NCBI GenBank assembly: GCA_947506075.1
Contig: CANNNN010000013.1
Location: forward strand, 1-15,761
Source: Methylococcaceae bacterium
Lineage (GTDB): Bacteria > Pseudomonadota > Gammaproteobacteria > Methylococcales > Methylomonadaceae
DNA: 15,761 nt
Direction: 5' to 3'
Shown: positions 6,905 through 13,767 of the stretch, piece after piece
Layout: each line of letters opens with the position of its first letter
Numbering within the stretch: position 1 is the first letter of the stretch
Notes under the pieces: model-generated
The model's database searches: none
What the model was told of the DNA's origin: nothing
The model's input: only the letters and a program-made list of their open reading frames with translations
Made by a program: the position numbers and the translations under genes

Positions 6905-7875
6905 TCGACTATCAACCCTTATACGATGCGCTAAGCGACGCCAAGGCTGACGTTTGGACAAAGCTATTGCCGCAGCAACTTCATCTAGCCTTTGACCCAG
7001 CCAAGCACGGCGATTTAGCGCAATGGCAGGCACTGGTTGATAACGTGCAGGTAATGCCCACAACACAACGTGTATTGGATGCTGATACCGTACAGATCGG
7101 TGGAGCGGATGATTTAACAACGCTTACAAAAAACCAGCTTGAAAGCCAGCTAAAAGCGCTGCATCCCTGGCGTAAAGGCCCCTACGATTTGTTTGGTATC
7201 CAGATAGACACCGAATGGCGATCAGACTGGAAATGGAAACGGCTGAAAGCTCATATCGCACCGCTGAATCACCGACTGGTATTGGATGTGGGCTGCGGCA
7301 ATGGCTATCACTGCTGGCGGATGCTGGGCGCAGGCGCAAAAACAGTGGTCGGCATTGATCCGATGCTGCTCAATGTACTGCAGTTTCAGCTGGTCAGAAA
7401 ACTGTATGGCGCAGCCCCCATTTACGTCTTGCCGTTGGGTATAGAAGACCTGCCTTACGGCATGAAGGCCTTTGACACTGTATTTTCGATGGGCGTTTTG
7501 TATCATCGCCGTTCGCCTATCGATCATCTGATGGAATTACGGGATTGTTTACGGCCGGGCGGCGAACTGGTATTGGAAACCCTGATTATCGACGGAGGCT
7601 TAGGTCAAGTCTTGCTGCCGGAAGATCGTTATGCGAGGATGCGCAATGTCTGGTTTCTGCCCAGTTGCGACACCCTGATCAGCTGGTTAAAACGTTGCGG
7701 CTTTAAAAATATTCGTCTGGTCGACGTCACCATAACCAGCATTGAAGAACAGAGATCCACGGAATGGATGACGTTTCATTCGCTGAAAGATTTCTTGGCT
7801 GCAGAAAGTCCGCAACTGACTTGCGAAGGCTTGCCTGCTCCGAAACGGGCTATTGTTATTGGCAATGCGCCTTAA
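6901..7875 (+). CDS. cmoB: tRNA U34 carboxymethyltransferase
   Basis: CmoB transfers the carboxymethyl group of carboxy-SAM to 5-hydroxyuridine 34 of certain tRNAs, giving cmo5U, which widens wobble decoding. The protein has 324 residues against 323 in E. coli. Visible are HPWRKGPYDLFGIQIDTEW (88-106), the SAM motif LDVGCGNGYHCWRMLGAGA (128-146), GVLYHRRSP (198-206), PEDRYARMRNVWFLPS (240-255) and a C-terminal PAPKRAIVIGN. Lys92, Tyr201 and Arg316 correspond, one position shifted, to the ligand-contacting Lys91, Tyr200 and Arg315 of E. coli CmoB. It starts inside the cmoA stop (4-base overlap). A 9-bp hairpin follows the gene by 15 bases. Confidence 0.98.
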   Translation: MIDYQPLYDALSDAKADVWTKLLPQQLHLAFDPAKHGDLAQWQALVDNVQVMPTTQRVLDADTVQIGGADDLTTLTKNQLESQLKALHPWRKGPYDLFGIQIDTEWRSDWKWKRLKAHIAPLNHRLVLDVGCGNGYHCWRMLGAGAKTVVGIDPMLLNVLQFQLVRKLYGAAPIYVLPLGIEDLPYGMKAFDTVFSMGVLYHRRSPIDHLMELRDCLRPGGELVLETLIIDGGLGQVLLPEDRYARMRNVWFLPSCDTLISWLKRCGFKNIRLVDVTITSIEEQRSTEWMTFHSLKDFLAAESPQLTCEGLPAPKRAIVIGNAP

Positions 7876-7890
7876 TAAAGGGAGTGAATT

Positions 7891-7912
7891 TATGAAGGGC
7901 AATCCCTTCATA
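7891..7912 (+). terminator. Hairpin after cmoB
   Basis: TATGAAGGG (7891-7899) pairs perfectly with CCCTTCATA (7904-7912) around a CAAT tetraloop, 15 bases past the cmoB stop. The bases that follow (GACCAAAATTTAT) hold no T-run next to the stem, so intrinsic termination is uncertain. It is the first of several hairpins in the 375-base gap before rpiA. Confidence 0.45.
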
Positions 7913-7946
7913 GACCAAAATTTATCGTAATAACTTAAATGAGCCT

Positions 7947-7973
7947 CATCGTTGACCTACAGAGTCAGCGATG
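7947..7973. other. Hairpin in the cmoB-rpiA gap
   Basis: CATCGTTGAC (7947-7956) pairs with GTCAGCGATG (7964-7973) with one G-T pair and a 7-base loop. Further right, CCAACAAG near 8003 has an exact inverse CTTGTTGG near 8060. The whole of 7876-8118 contains no convincing gene; an open frame here runs through the hairpins and has no known protein character. A structured RNA or a decayed element is possible. Confidence 0.4.
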
Positions 7974-8101
7974 GTAGGCGTTGACGACGAAGACAATTAC
8001 ACCAACAAGCTATTCGCTATAAACCAGCCGCCAAAAAACGGAATCCGCGCTCGACTTCTTGTTGGCCCTACGTTTAGTGCTCGGACTTTCGCCGTGACTA
8101 T

Positions 8102-8181
8102 GTTGATTTTCCTCGATAGGGTTGCTGACGACAATAAATCAACTTTTTTATTGTCGTCAGCAACCCTTTTCAAAAATCAGC
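8102..8181 (+). terminator. 80-base palindrome with perfect 21-bp core upstream of rpiA
   Basis: The core arms 8118-8138 and 8147-8167 are exact inverses (21 bp, beginning AGGGTTGCTGACGACAATAA on the left) around an 8-base loop. Outside them TGATTTT (8104-8110) is the inverse of AAAATCA (8173-8179), extended by a G-T and a G-C pair, with short unpaired stretches between. Four Ts (8167-8170) begin at the base of the core on the plus strand, so it could terminate leftward-origin transcription (cmoAB) before rpiA. A perfect 21-bp stem is longer than most terminators, so a small palindromic mobile or repeat element is an alternative. Confidence 0.6.
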
Positions 8182-8250
8182 TGAGTAATCTTTGTTTCTG
8201 CGGTATTATCACACACCGTTTACTTACCTTAACTAAATCAGGATAGCCTC

Positions 8251-8904
8251 ATGACTCAAGATGAATTAAAGCAAAAAGTCGCTCAAGCCGCTTTACACTA
8301 TATTAAAGATGTTTCCGTAGTCGGCGTAGGAACCGGTTCTACAGTGAAACATTTCATCGATTATTTAGCCGATTTCAGAGCCGATATTGAAGGCGCAGTC
8401 TCCAGTTCGGAAATAAGCACTGCTCAGTTAAAAAAAGTCGGCATCCCGGTGCTTGATTTAAATGCCGTGGGTACTCTGGATGTTTATGTGGATGGAGCAG
8501 ATGAAGTTAATCCGCACAAATATCTGGTTAAAGGCGGCGGCGGTGCGCTGACCCGCGAAAAGATTATTGCTGCGGCCAGCAAGAAATTTATTTGCATTGT
8601 CGACGAAAGCAAATGCGTCGATGTACTGGGCAAATTTCCGCTGCCGGTTGAAGTCATTCCGATGGCCAGAAGCTATGTTGCCAGAGAGTTAGTTAAATTG
8701 GGCGGACAACCGGTATGGCGGGAAAATGTCATTACCGACAACCACAATGTAATCCTAGACGTGCATAATATGGATATTATCGACCCGATCAAGCTGGAAC
8801 AAATCATCAATAATATTACCGGCGTCGTCACAGTCGGCCTTTTTGCGATGCGTCCTGCGGATGTTGTGTTAATCGGCAAGGGTGATATCGTTACTACGCT
8901 TTAA
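8251..8904 (+). CDS. rpiA: Ribose-5-phosphate isomerase A
   Basis: RpiA interconverts ribose 5-phosphate and ribulose 5-phosphate in the pentose phosphate pathway, and in the ribulose monophosphate cycle where present; it acts in the cytoplasm. The 217-residue protein is close to the 219 residues of E. coli. Visible are the phosphate-binding GTGSTVKHF (27-35), the DGADE motif (81-85) with Asp81 and Asp84, KGGGGALTREK (94-104) with Lys94 and the catalytic base Glu103, TDNHNVILDV (162-171) and the C-terminal GVVTVGLFA. These numbers match the E. coli active-site positions. The ATG follows AGGA at 7 bases. It stands alone, behind a long palindrome and followed by a hairpin-rich spacer. Confidence 0.97.
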   Translation: MTQDELKQKVAQAALHYIKDVSVVGVGTGSTVKHFIDYLADFRADIEGAVSSSEISTAQLKKVGIPVLDLNAVGTLDVYVDGADEVNPHKYLVKGGGGALTREKIIAAASKKFICIVDESKCVDVLGKFPLPVEVIPMARSYVARELVKLGGQPVWRENVITDNHNVILDVHNMDIIDPIKLEQIINNITGVVTVGLFAMRPADVVLIGKGDIVTTL

Positions 8905-8925
8905 GCTCTATTCATCCACGCTTAG

Positions 8926-9134
8926 CACGAAAAAACCGTGTTGTTAGCCACGGGTGAAGTTCAATTAGTAATCAAGCTGAATCTTAAAGATTCTGAGTTA
9001 AGCTTAGAGGCACGCATCGATAAGCTTGATACTCCTATGGGAGTATAATTGATGCTTGTGAAATGGATGTTGAGCGTTATTATCGCGGCAAAGGCGATGC
9101 CCTGGTTTGTGAAAGTATTTACATAACGCGGTAA
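8926..9134 (+). pseudogene. Possible coding remnant with a frame change (unrecognised)
   Basis: In the spacer after rpiA one frame is open from 8926 to a stop at 9046-9048 and reads protein-like in its second half (SELSLEARIDKLDTP). A second frame open from 9030 to a stop at 9132-9134 also reads protein-like (IIDACEMDVERYYRGKG, then DALVCESIYITR). A single shift near 9030 would join them into about 70 codons. I do not recognise a family and see no ribosome-binding site. A hairpin covers the junction, so the whole stretch may instead be non-coding. This call is weak. Confidence 0.22.
9014..9055. other. Long two-part hairpin in the rpiA-gspD spacer
   Basis: The inner stem is ATACTCC (9029-9035) with GGAGTAT (9040-9046) around TATG. 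The outer stem is GCATCGAT (9014-9021) with ATTGATGC (9048-9055), with one G-T pair. A small palindrome, GAATCTT-A-AAGATTC (8979-8993), lies just upstream. No T-run follows, so the function is unclear; it may contribute to ending rpiA transcription. Confidence 0.4.
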
Positions 9135-9136
9135 CG

Positions 9137-9226
9137 ATGGGTGACGGGGTTTGCAACCCTGTCACCCACGTCTTGTATATTGGTCAGACCTTCAATTATT
9201 TTGGTCGGGATTTCAAGCCCCGACCA
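9137..9226. repeat. Two-hairpin intergenic repeat, copy 2 (intact)
   Basis: Two hairpins lie 34 bases apart. The first pairs 9139-9151 with 9155-9167: GGGTGAC against GTCACCC, continuing inward through one G-T pair to a TGC loop, 13 bp in all. The second pairs TGGTCGGG (9202-9209) with CCCGACCA (9219-9226) across 9 bases. The segment between them carries TTGTATATT. It aligns without gaps to copy 1 near 2677-2756 and likewise ends a few bases before the stop codon of a converging gene (gspD at 9233). It is probably a member of a dispersed palindromic family in this genome; a role as a bidirectional terminator is inferred. Confidence 0.75.
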
Positions 9227-9232
9227 GCTTCG

Positions 9233-11434
9233 TCATTTTATTGCTGTACCTCCTGTAACAACGGTCTTCTCCTCATATATCCCCGTTAATTTGCGTTTGA
9301 ATTCGTCTGAAATCAGCCTGGATTCCTGCTTGGTTTTCACTACGCGCGGGGTGATCAGGACAACCAGCTCGTTTTTGGTTTTATCATAAGTTGTACTGCC
9401 AAATAATGGCCCTAACAACGGTAGTTGATAAATCCAAGGGATCCCATTTTTGTTCTCGGTGTTTTGTTCATCAATTAGCCCCCCTAATACGATCGTTTCC
9501 CCATCCTGAACAGCAATGGAACTTTCAATTTCTTTTTTATCTATGGTAGGGGTTTGTTTTTCAGTATCAGTCGCACCTGTCGTTGGCAAACTCACTACGC
9601 TACTAACAATTTGCTTTATTTCCATAATCACCATGCCGTTTGCATTAACCCTGGGCGTAACTTCCAAGGTGACGCCTGTATCTTTATATTGAATTGTATT
9701 GGATTGAGCAAAGGAGCCTCCTGTCGTCGAGCCAGTGAGAGGAATCGATGATGAGCCGGTTGATATGGGCACTTGTTGGCCGACATTTATTTTCGCTTCC
9801 TGATTATTCAGTACCATTAAAGACGGCGATGAAATCACATTGACATTTCCAACCGCAGCTTGTGCATTTAACAGTGCCTTTACTGAACCTGATGTATATA
9901 CGGCACTAAGTCCTCCGGTTGATGCCGCTGCTGCGGCTGCGGCCGCAGTTCCTAGCGCGGTTGCGCCTAATTTATTGCCCCCAATCGAATCATCTCCGTG
10001 TGAAAAATACCACGATATGCCGTACTGTAAATTATCGGTCAGCTTAACCGAGACTACTGACGCATCAATCAAGACCTGCAACGGCATGATGTCAAGCTGT
10101 TTGATGATAGGCAGTATCTTGTCATACTCGCGAGGTGTGGCGACTATGACCAAGGAGTTATTGGCTTTGTCGGAAATTATTTTGACATTTTCTATATCAG
10201 CGACCGTCGCGGTGCCCGTTGCCGAGGAGCCCCCCGCTTTGCTGCTGGACTTCTTATTGCTGGAAGACGTTGAAGTAGCTGAGCCGCCGCTGGACATTTG
10301 ATTAGGATCAGTCGTTTTATTGGTCACTTCTGCCGCTTTTTTACCTGGCGCAAGCTTGGCTGATGAACTGCCTGAAGCTTGACCGGTGAAAATGCCGTTC
10401 AAGGTGTCGGCTAGCTCTTCGGCATTGGTATGCTGGACTTTATAGACGTTAACGCCGCCGCCGGATGCAGTATTGGCCTGATCCAGTCTGAGCACCCAGC
10501 TTTCAATATCCTTTAAATATCGAGATTGCTGAGTAATCGCCATCACTGCATTCATGCGTTCGATAGGGATAAAACGAAAAAAATCAGACTCGTCGTCTTT
10601 GGCTTTTTTGTTAAAGACCTCTTCCAGTTCTTTAATAATGGTTTCCGGATCAGCATGAGCCAGCGGAAATAAGCCAAACGAGCGGCCTTTCAACACATCG
10701 ATATCAAAGGTACTGACCATATCCATGACTCTGCCCAGTTCATCCGGGGTTCCGGAAGCGACCAGAATATTGCGCGTACCATCGACCGTCAATATGGTCT
10801 TTTCCTGCACCAGCGGCTTAAGCACCTCGACCAACTCTTGTACTGCAACATTTCTGATCGGGATAACCCTGACCTGGTAGCCAGTCCTGCCAGCGGCGCC
10901 AGGAGCTGCAAAACTGGAACTGTAGAGCGCTTCGCTGGCCGGTTCGATGTGGTAAATGCTGGCATCCTTAATCAACACCGCATTATTCATGCGTAACAGC
11001 ATCTCAAGGGTAGGAATCAGCTCATCCTTGCTTAACGGGTCAGACGTTTGCAAGGTGACCTTGCCCGCCACTTTTGGGCTTAGCACATAATTTTGTCCGA
11101 GTATATCGCTTAAGATAACCTTGGCCACTTCGCCCAGATCGGCTTCGTCAAAATTAAGACTGTATGCGCCGTCGCCTGAACCTTTGGTTTTTCTATGCTG
11201 TATTGCTGTCTCCGGCACAAACTGACTGTTACCGGGAAATAATTCACTCTTGGCCCTAGGCGGAGTAACAGGCGCCTTGTTTTGAAGCTTATCGACCACG
11301 TCAGCCTGCTCAGACTTCACCGGATTCAACGGCAATTTGGCCGCCTGCTTGGGGCCGAGCAACTCGCAACTGGCTAGAGATAAACCTGCGATTACCCAAC
11401 AGCAAGCTGTGGTTGTTTTTTTGACCTTAGTCAT
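9233..11434 (-). CDS. gspD: Type II secretion outer-membrane secretin, lipoprotein type
   Basis: GspD forms the multimeric outer-membrane channel of the type II secretion system. The 733-residue protein shows N0 (about 90-165), N1 (184-244), N2 (250-320), N3 (327-445) and the secretin core (about 450-700). Core motifs include NVISSPSLMVLNNQEA, VGQQVPI, the KDTGVTLEVTPRV strand pair, and the C-terminal LPLLGPLFG then ELVVLITPRVV. The signal peptide ends in a lipobox, LASC, with Cys23 as the likely lipidated residue followed by Glu24. Only about 33 residues follow the secretin core, so the pilotin-binding S-domain is short or absent. A Ser/Gly/Lys-rich insertion (353-412) splits N3, and eight alanines occur at 497-504. 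Its ATG overlaps the gspN stop (ATGA). The Xanthomonas XpsD and Pseudomonas HxcQ lipoprotein secretins are the closest precedents. Confidence 0.95.
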   Translation of the reverse strand: MTKVKKTTTACCWVIAGLSLASCELLGPKQAAKLPLNPVKSEQADVVDKLQNKAPVTPPRAKSELFPGNSQFVPETAIQHRKTKGSGDGAYSLNFDEADLGEVAKVILSDILGQNYVLSPKVAGKVTLQTSDPLSKDELIPTLEMLLRMNNAVLIKDASIYHIEPASEALYSSSFAAPGAAGRTGYQVRVIPIRNVAVQELVEVLKPLVQEKTILTVDGTRNILVASGTPDELGRVMDMVSTFDIDVLKGRSFGLFPLAHADPETIIKELEEVFNKKAKDDESDFFRFIPIERMNAVMAITQQSRYLKDIESWVLRLDQANTASGGGVNVYKVQHTNAEELADTLNGIFTGQASGSSSAKLAPGKKAAEVTNKTTDPNQMSSGGSATSTSSSNKKSSSKAGGSSATGTATVADIENVKIISDKANNSLVIVATPREYDKILPIIKQLDIMPLQVLIDASVVSVKLTDNLQYGISWYFSHGDDSIGGNKLGATALGTAAAAAAAASTGGLSAVYTSGSVKALLNAQAAVGNVNVISSPSLMVLNNQEAKINVGQQVPISTGSSSIPLTGSTTGGSFAQSNTIQYKDTGVTLEVTPRVNANGMVIMEIKQIVSSVVSLPTTGATDTEKQTPTIDKKEIESSIAVQDGETIVLGGLIDEQNTENKNGIPWIYQLPLLGPLFGSTTYDKTKNELVVLITPRVVKTKQESRLISDEFKRKLTGIYEEKTVVTGGTAIK

Positions 11435-12051
11435 TGGTTACCCTCGGTTGTATCTTCATTAGTATCTTCATTGGTGTTTGCTGCAGGCTCAGGAATTGCC
11501 GCAGGGATAGGGACTGCCGGCTCTGCACCGTTTGTCCTCGGCAATGTTTTTAATTTTGGTTTTCTCAGCAATAGCTCCTTGTCGTTACTGCCCTGTTTAA
11601 GCATAACCTTGTCTTTGTTAATTTCAGTCAGTTGCCAGCCGTCAAGATCATCACCTACCTTCAGTTTTCGGGTATTGTCTTTCGCGACCTTGGTTTTAGC
11701 GCGACTGAAAAGGGCCGATACTTTTTTGTTGCTGCCGTAAACGCCGGTCAGTTGCCAATCAAAGTTCTCTGATTTGGCAGCTGCTTGCTCTGACTCGGGA
11801 CTCGGCTCCTCTACCGCTCTTCTGCCCTTAATAAATAACGGCCTCGCAACCAGATCTACATAACTGTCTTCCGTCTGCTTGGTCAGCTCTATGGTAGGCA
11901 ATTCATCGGCTTTATAGTCTTGCCGTTTCTCCGAACTGATCGAGGTCAGCAGACTATGTTGTGAGTAACTTGCGAACAACCATTCGCTGGCAATAAGCAA
12001 ACACAGAATAATGCAAACGGATACGAGTAATGTGATGAGTTTTTTATTCAT
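11431..12051 (-). CDS. Type II secretion GspN/GspC-like inner-membrane protein
   Basis: The 206-residue protein has a short cytoplasmic N-terminus, one membrane helix (about 5-25), a linker, and a periplasmic homology-region-like domain. That domain begins at LVARPLFIKGRR (67-78) and runs on through FDWQLTGVYGS (97-107) to DDLDGWQLTEI (134-144). This layout is shared by GspC and the Xanthomonas XpsN protein. The region is thought to touch the secretin N-domains and link the inner-membrane platform to the channel. No PDZ or coiled-coil domain follows; the tail is Pro/Ala-rich and then acidic with NEDT repeats encoded by an imperfect 12-base tandem repeat (11450-11473). Its position between gspM and gspD is that of xpsN. 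The ATG overlaps the gspM stop by one base (TAATG). I leave the symbol blank because GspN and GspC naming is inconsistent. Confidence 0.85.
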   Translation of the reverse strand: MNKKLITLLVSVCIILCLLIASEWLFASYSQHSLLTSISSEKRQDYKADELPTIELTKQTEDSYVDLVARPLFIKGRRAVEEPSPESEQAAAKSENFDWQLTGVYGSNKKVSALFSRAKTKVAKDNTRKLKVGDDLDGWQLTEINKDKVMLKQGSNDKELLLRKPKLKTLPRTNGAEPAVPIPAAIPEPAANTNEDTNEDTTEGNQ

Positions 12052-12635
12052 TACGGCTGCTTTCTCATGAAACTGACCGCCTGAAAGTTAATATTTAATT
12101 CGTTGCTCGGCTCGATCTGACGAGTAGTCCGGCTTCTTATACCGCGCATCGGTCTAATATCGAGTTGATTGATAATAATCAGCGGGGTTGATGTTTCAAT
12201 CTTGTACAGAACCGATCTCAGCACTTCGCTATTACCGGTCATTCTGACGCTAACGGTTATACGGCTAAAGGCATTTTTGCTGCTGACAGGCAGTGCCTGA
12301 GTGCTGCTCAGTTGCCCACCCGCCTCGACGATAGCCTTTTTAATAAATTCCTGAACCTCGGCAGACGCTAATGCGCCGGTATCCTGGGCATTCAAAAGCC
12401 CTCGAACCTGATGCTGTTCTTTGATCGCCATCATGCTGGCAGTAACTGCGTCTTTTCTGGCCAGAACCCGCTCATATTGCTGCAGTCTGAACACAAGGTT
12501 ATTTTTGGCCTCATTCAGTTCCAGGCCTTTGTTAACCAACGGCATGATAACCACCAAACCGACTAGCAGCATTGCCGTAAGTAGCAGACCTACCGCCAGG
12601 TATCGCTGTATTTGCTTATTACTGAGTTTGGGCAC
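12051..12635 (-). CDS. gspM: Type II secretion inner-membrane protein GspM (XpsM type)
   Basis: GspM is part of the inner-membrane platform and pairs with GspL. The 194-residue protein has a basic N-terminus (MPKLSNKQIQRYLAV), one membrane helix (about 13-33), a helical segment with charged residues (34-75) likely to form coiled coil, and a periplasmic ferredoxin-like domain (about 95-190, with SRITVSVRMTGN and LIIINQLDIRPM). Length and layout fit the second GspM subfamily found in Xanthomonas-like systems rather than the enteric one. The start is a GTG at 12635, inside the 3' end of gspL (17-base overlap); its stop overlaps the next start. Confidence 0.87.
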   Translation of the reverse strand: MPKLSNKQIQRYLAVGLLLTAMLLVGLVVIMPLVNKGLELNEAKNNLVFRLQQYERVLARKDAVTASMMAIKEQHQVRGLLNAQDTGALASAEVQEFIKKAIVEAGGQLSSTQALPVSSKNAFSRITVSVRMTGNSEVLRSVLYKIETSTPLIIINQLDIRPMRGIRSRTTRQIEPSNELNINFQAVSFMRKQP

Positions 12636-13767
12636 TTGCGCCTCCCTGTTTAGGCGTAACGGCCGACGTCACGTCAACGGTAATCTGAAACCGTTCCTGC
12701 CCGCTGACTTTATCCTGGGTAACCGGCGAGACGAACCTGGCGTTGGCAAACAGCTCCGACTCCTCGAGAACGCCAATCAAAGCCGAAGCGGCCGGCGATT
12801 CGCCCTGTATTTGCAGATGCCCGTCGGAGTATTGTGCATAACCCAACCAGGTATCATCCTTGATCAACGAACTTAAGGTATTAAGCATATCAATGACCGC
12901 CGGCGCTGCAGTTTTCTCCGCTATCAACTGCCGTGTTTCGTTAATCATCGCATCAATGTCCTGCTGCTGCTTCTTAACAGCCTTGGCATTTTTTTCTATC
13001 GCATCGATTTTTTCCTGCAAGACATTGACAGTTTGATACTCAAACCAGACCGGCAGCGCCAGCACAGCGCCCAGCAATAAAAAAATCGCTGCAATCAGTC
13101 CCGTATAAATCAGACGCGGTGTGTTTGCGGTTTCTTCCCTTAGGTTTTCGGGCAATAAATTGTAACCGTCATAATAATGTTCAAGATCATTTGGGCTCGC
13201 TTCGTAATCAACGAATAACGGCGACATCCCAAAAGACTGAATATCTTCATACAGCGTATCCAGCGTTTCCCTGAGCGTTAACACCAGCATGACCCTGATT
13301 TGCCCGGGTTCATGCTGACCCTCCAGCGGTTTAACCGCAAAATAAACCTGTTCCGCCTTAAACGGCGTATAGCGATCAAGCTCATAGGCGACAAGTTGAG
13401 ATAGATTTTCTTTTGCGGCGGCTGGCAAGGACAGTTCTTTTTGTATGGCCTGTTCAGCGCTTAGCCGGAGTATTAAATTCGCTTTAACCAATCTTTCATC
13501 TTTGGCGCGCAAGGCTTTATATTGGGCTATGCCTGAGTCATTTCTCTCCAGCATGGCCAAGGACTCCGGAGCATTTACTACTCCGTCTCTGGCACTTGAC
13601 AGATAGGTCAGCGCTAACTGACTGCCTTCGGGACGAACGATAATAAAACCCCGCTGCTCAAAAATCCTCAGTTTTATTTTTTCAGGCACCAGAAAGCTAA
13701 GTTCGCGCTGCCACCAGCGGAAGAACTTTTTAACATCCAGGTCAATTGTTGAATTCAGGTTCGCCAT
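12619..13767 (-). CDS. gspL: Type II secretion inner-membrane protein GspL
   Basis: GspL links the cytoplasmic ATPase GspE to the inner-membrane platform. The 382-residue protein has a cytoplasmic actin-like part (about 25-205), seen in ALTYLSSARDGVV, VAYELDRYTPFKAEQVYF (126-143) and the VMLVLTLRETLDTLY segment. One membrane helix follows (219-241), then a coiled-coil stretch (about 245-285) and a PilN-like periplasmic domain (about 290-370, VIDMLNTLSSLIKDDTWL). The VAYELDRYTPF motif is shared by GspL and PilM/PilN-type proteins. The ATG at 13767 overlaps gspK by 26 bases; only a weak GAG precedes it, so coupling to gspK translation is likely. The C-terminal tail is Gln/Ser-rich. Confidence 0.92.
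   Translation of the reverse strand: MANLNSTIDLDVKKFFRWWQRELSFLVPEKIKLRIFEQRGFIIVRPEGSQLALTYLSSARDGVVNAPESLAMLERNDSGIAQYKALRAKDERLVKANLILRLSAEQAIQKELSLPAAAKENLSQLVAYELDRYTPFKAEQVYFAVKPLEGQHEPGQIRVMLVLTLRETLDTLYEDIQSFGMSPLFVDYEASPNDLEHYYDGYNLLPENLREETANTPRLIYTGLIAAIFLLLGAVLALPVWFEYQTVNVLQEKIDAIEKNAKAVKKQQQDIDAMINETRQLIAEKTAAPAVIDMLNTLSSLIKDDTWLGYAQYSDGHLQIQGESPAASALIGVLEESELFANARFVSPVTQDKVSGQERFQITVDVTSAVTPKQGGASAQTQ

Noticed and set aside
7971..8246. 91-codon plus-strand open frame before rpiA
   Set aside because: It starts inside a hairpin arm, runs through both arms of the long palindrome, has no ribosome-binding site and does not resemble a protein family.
9923..9946. Alanine run as a phase-variable simple repeat
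   Set aside because: The eight alanines use mixed GCG, GCC and GCA codons, so there is no uniform repeat unit for slippage.
9840..10301. 153-codon frame antisense to gspD
   Set aside because: It mirrors the poly-Ala and Ser-rich coding regions of gspD and has no independent support.
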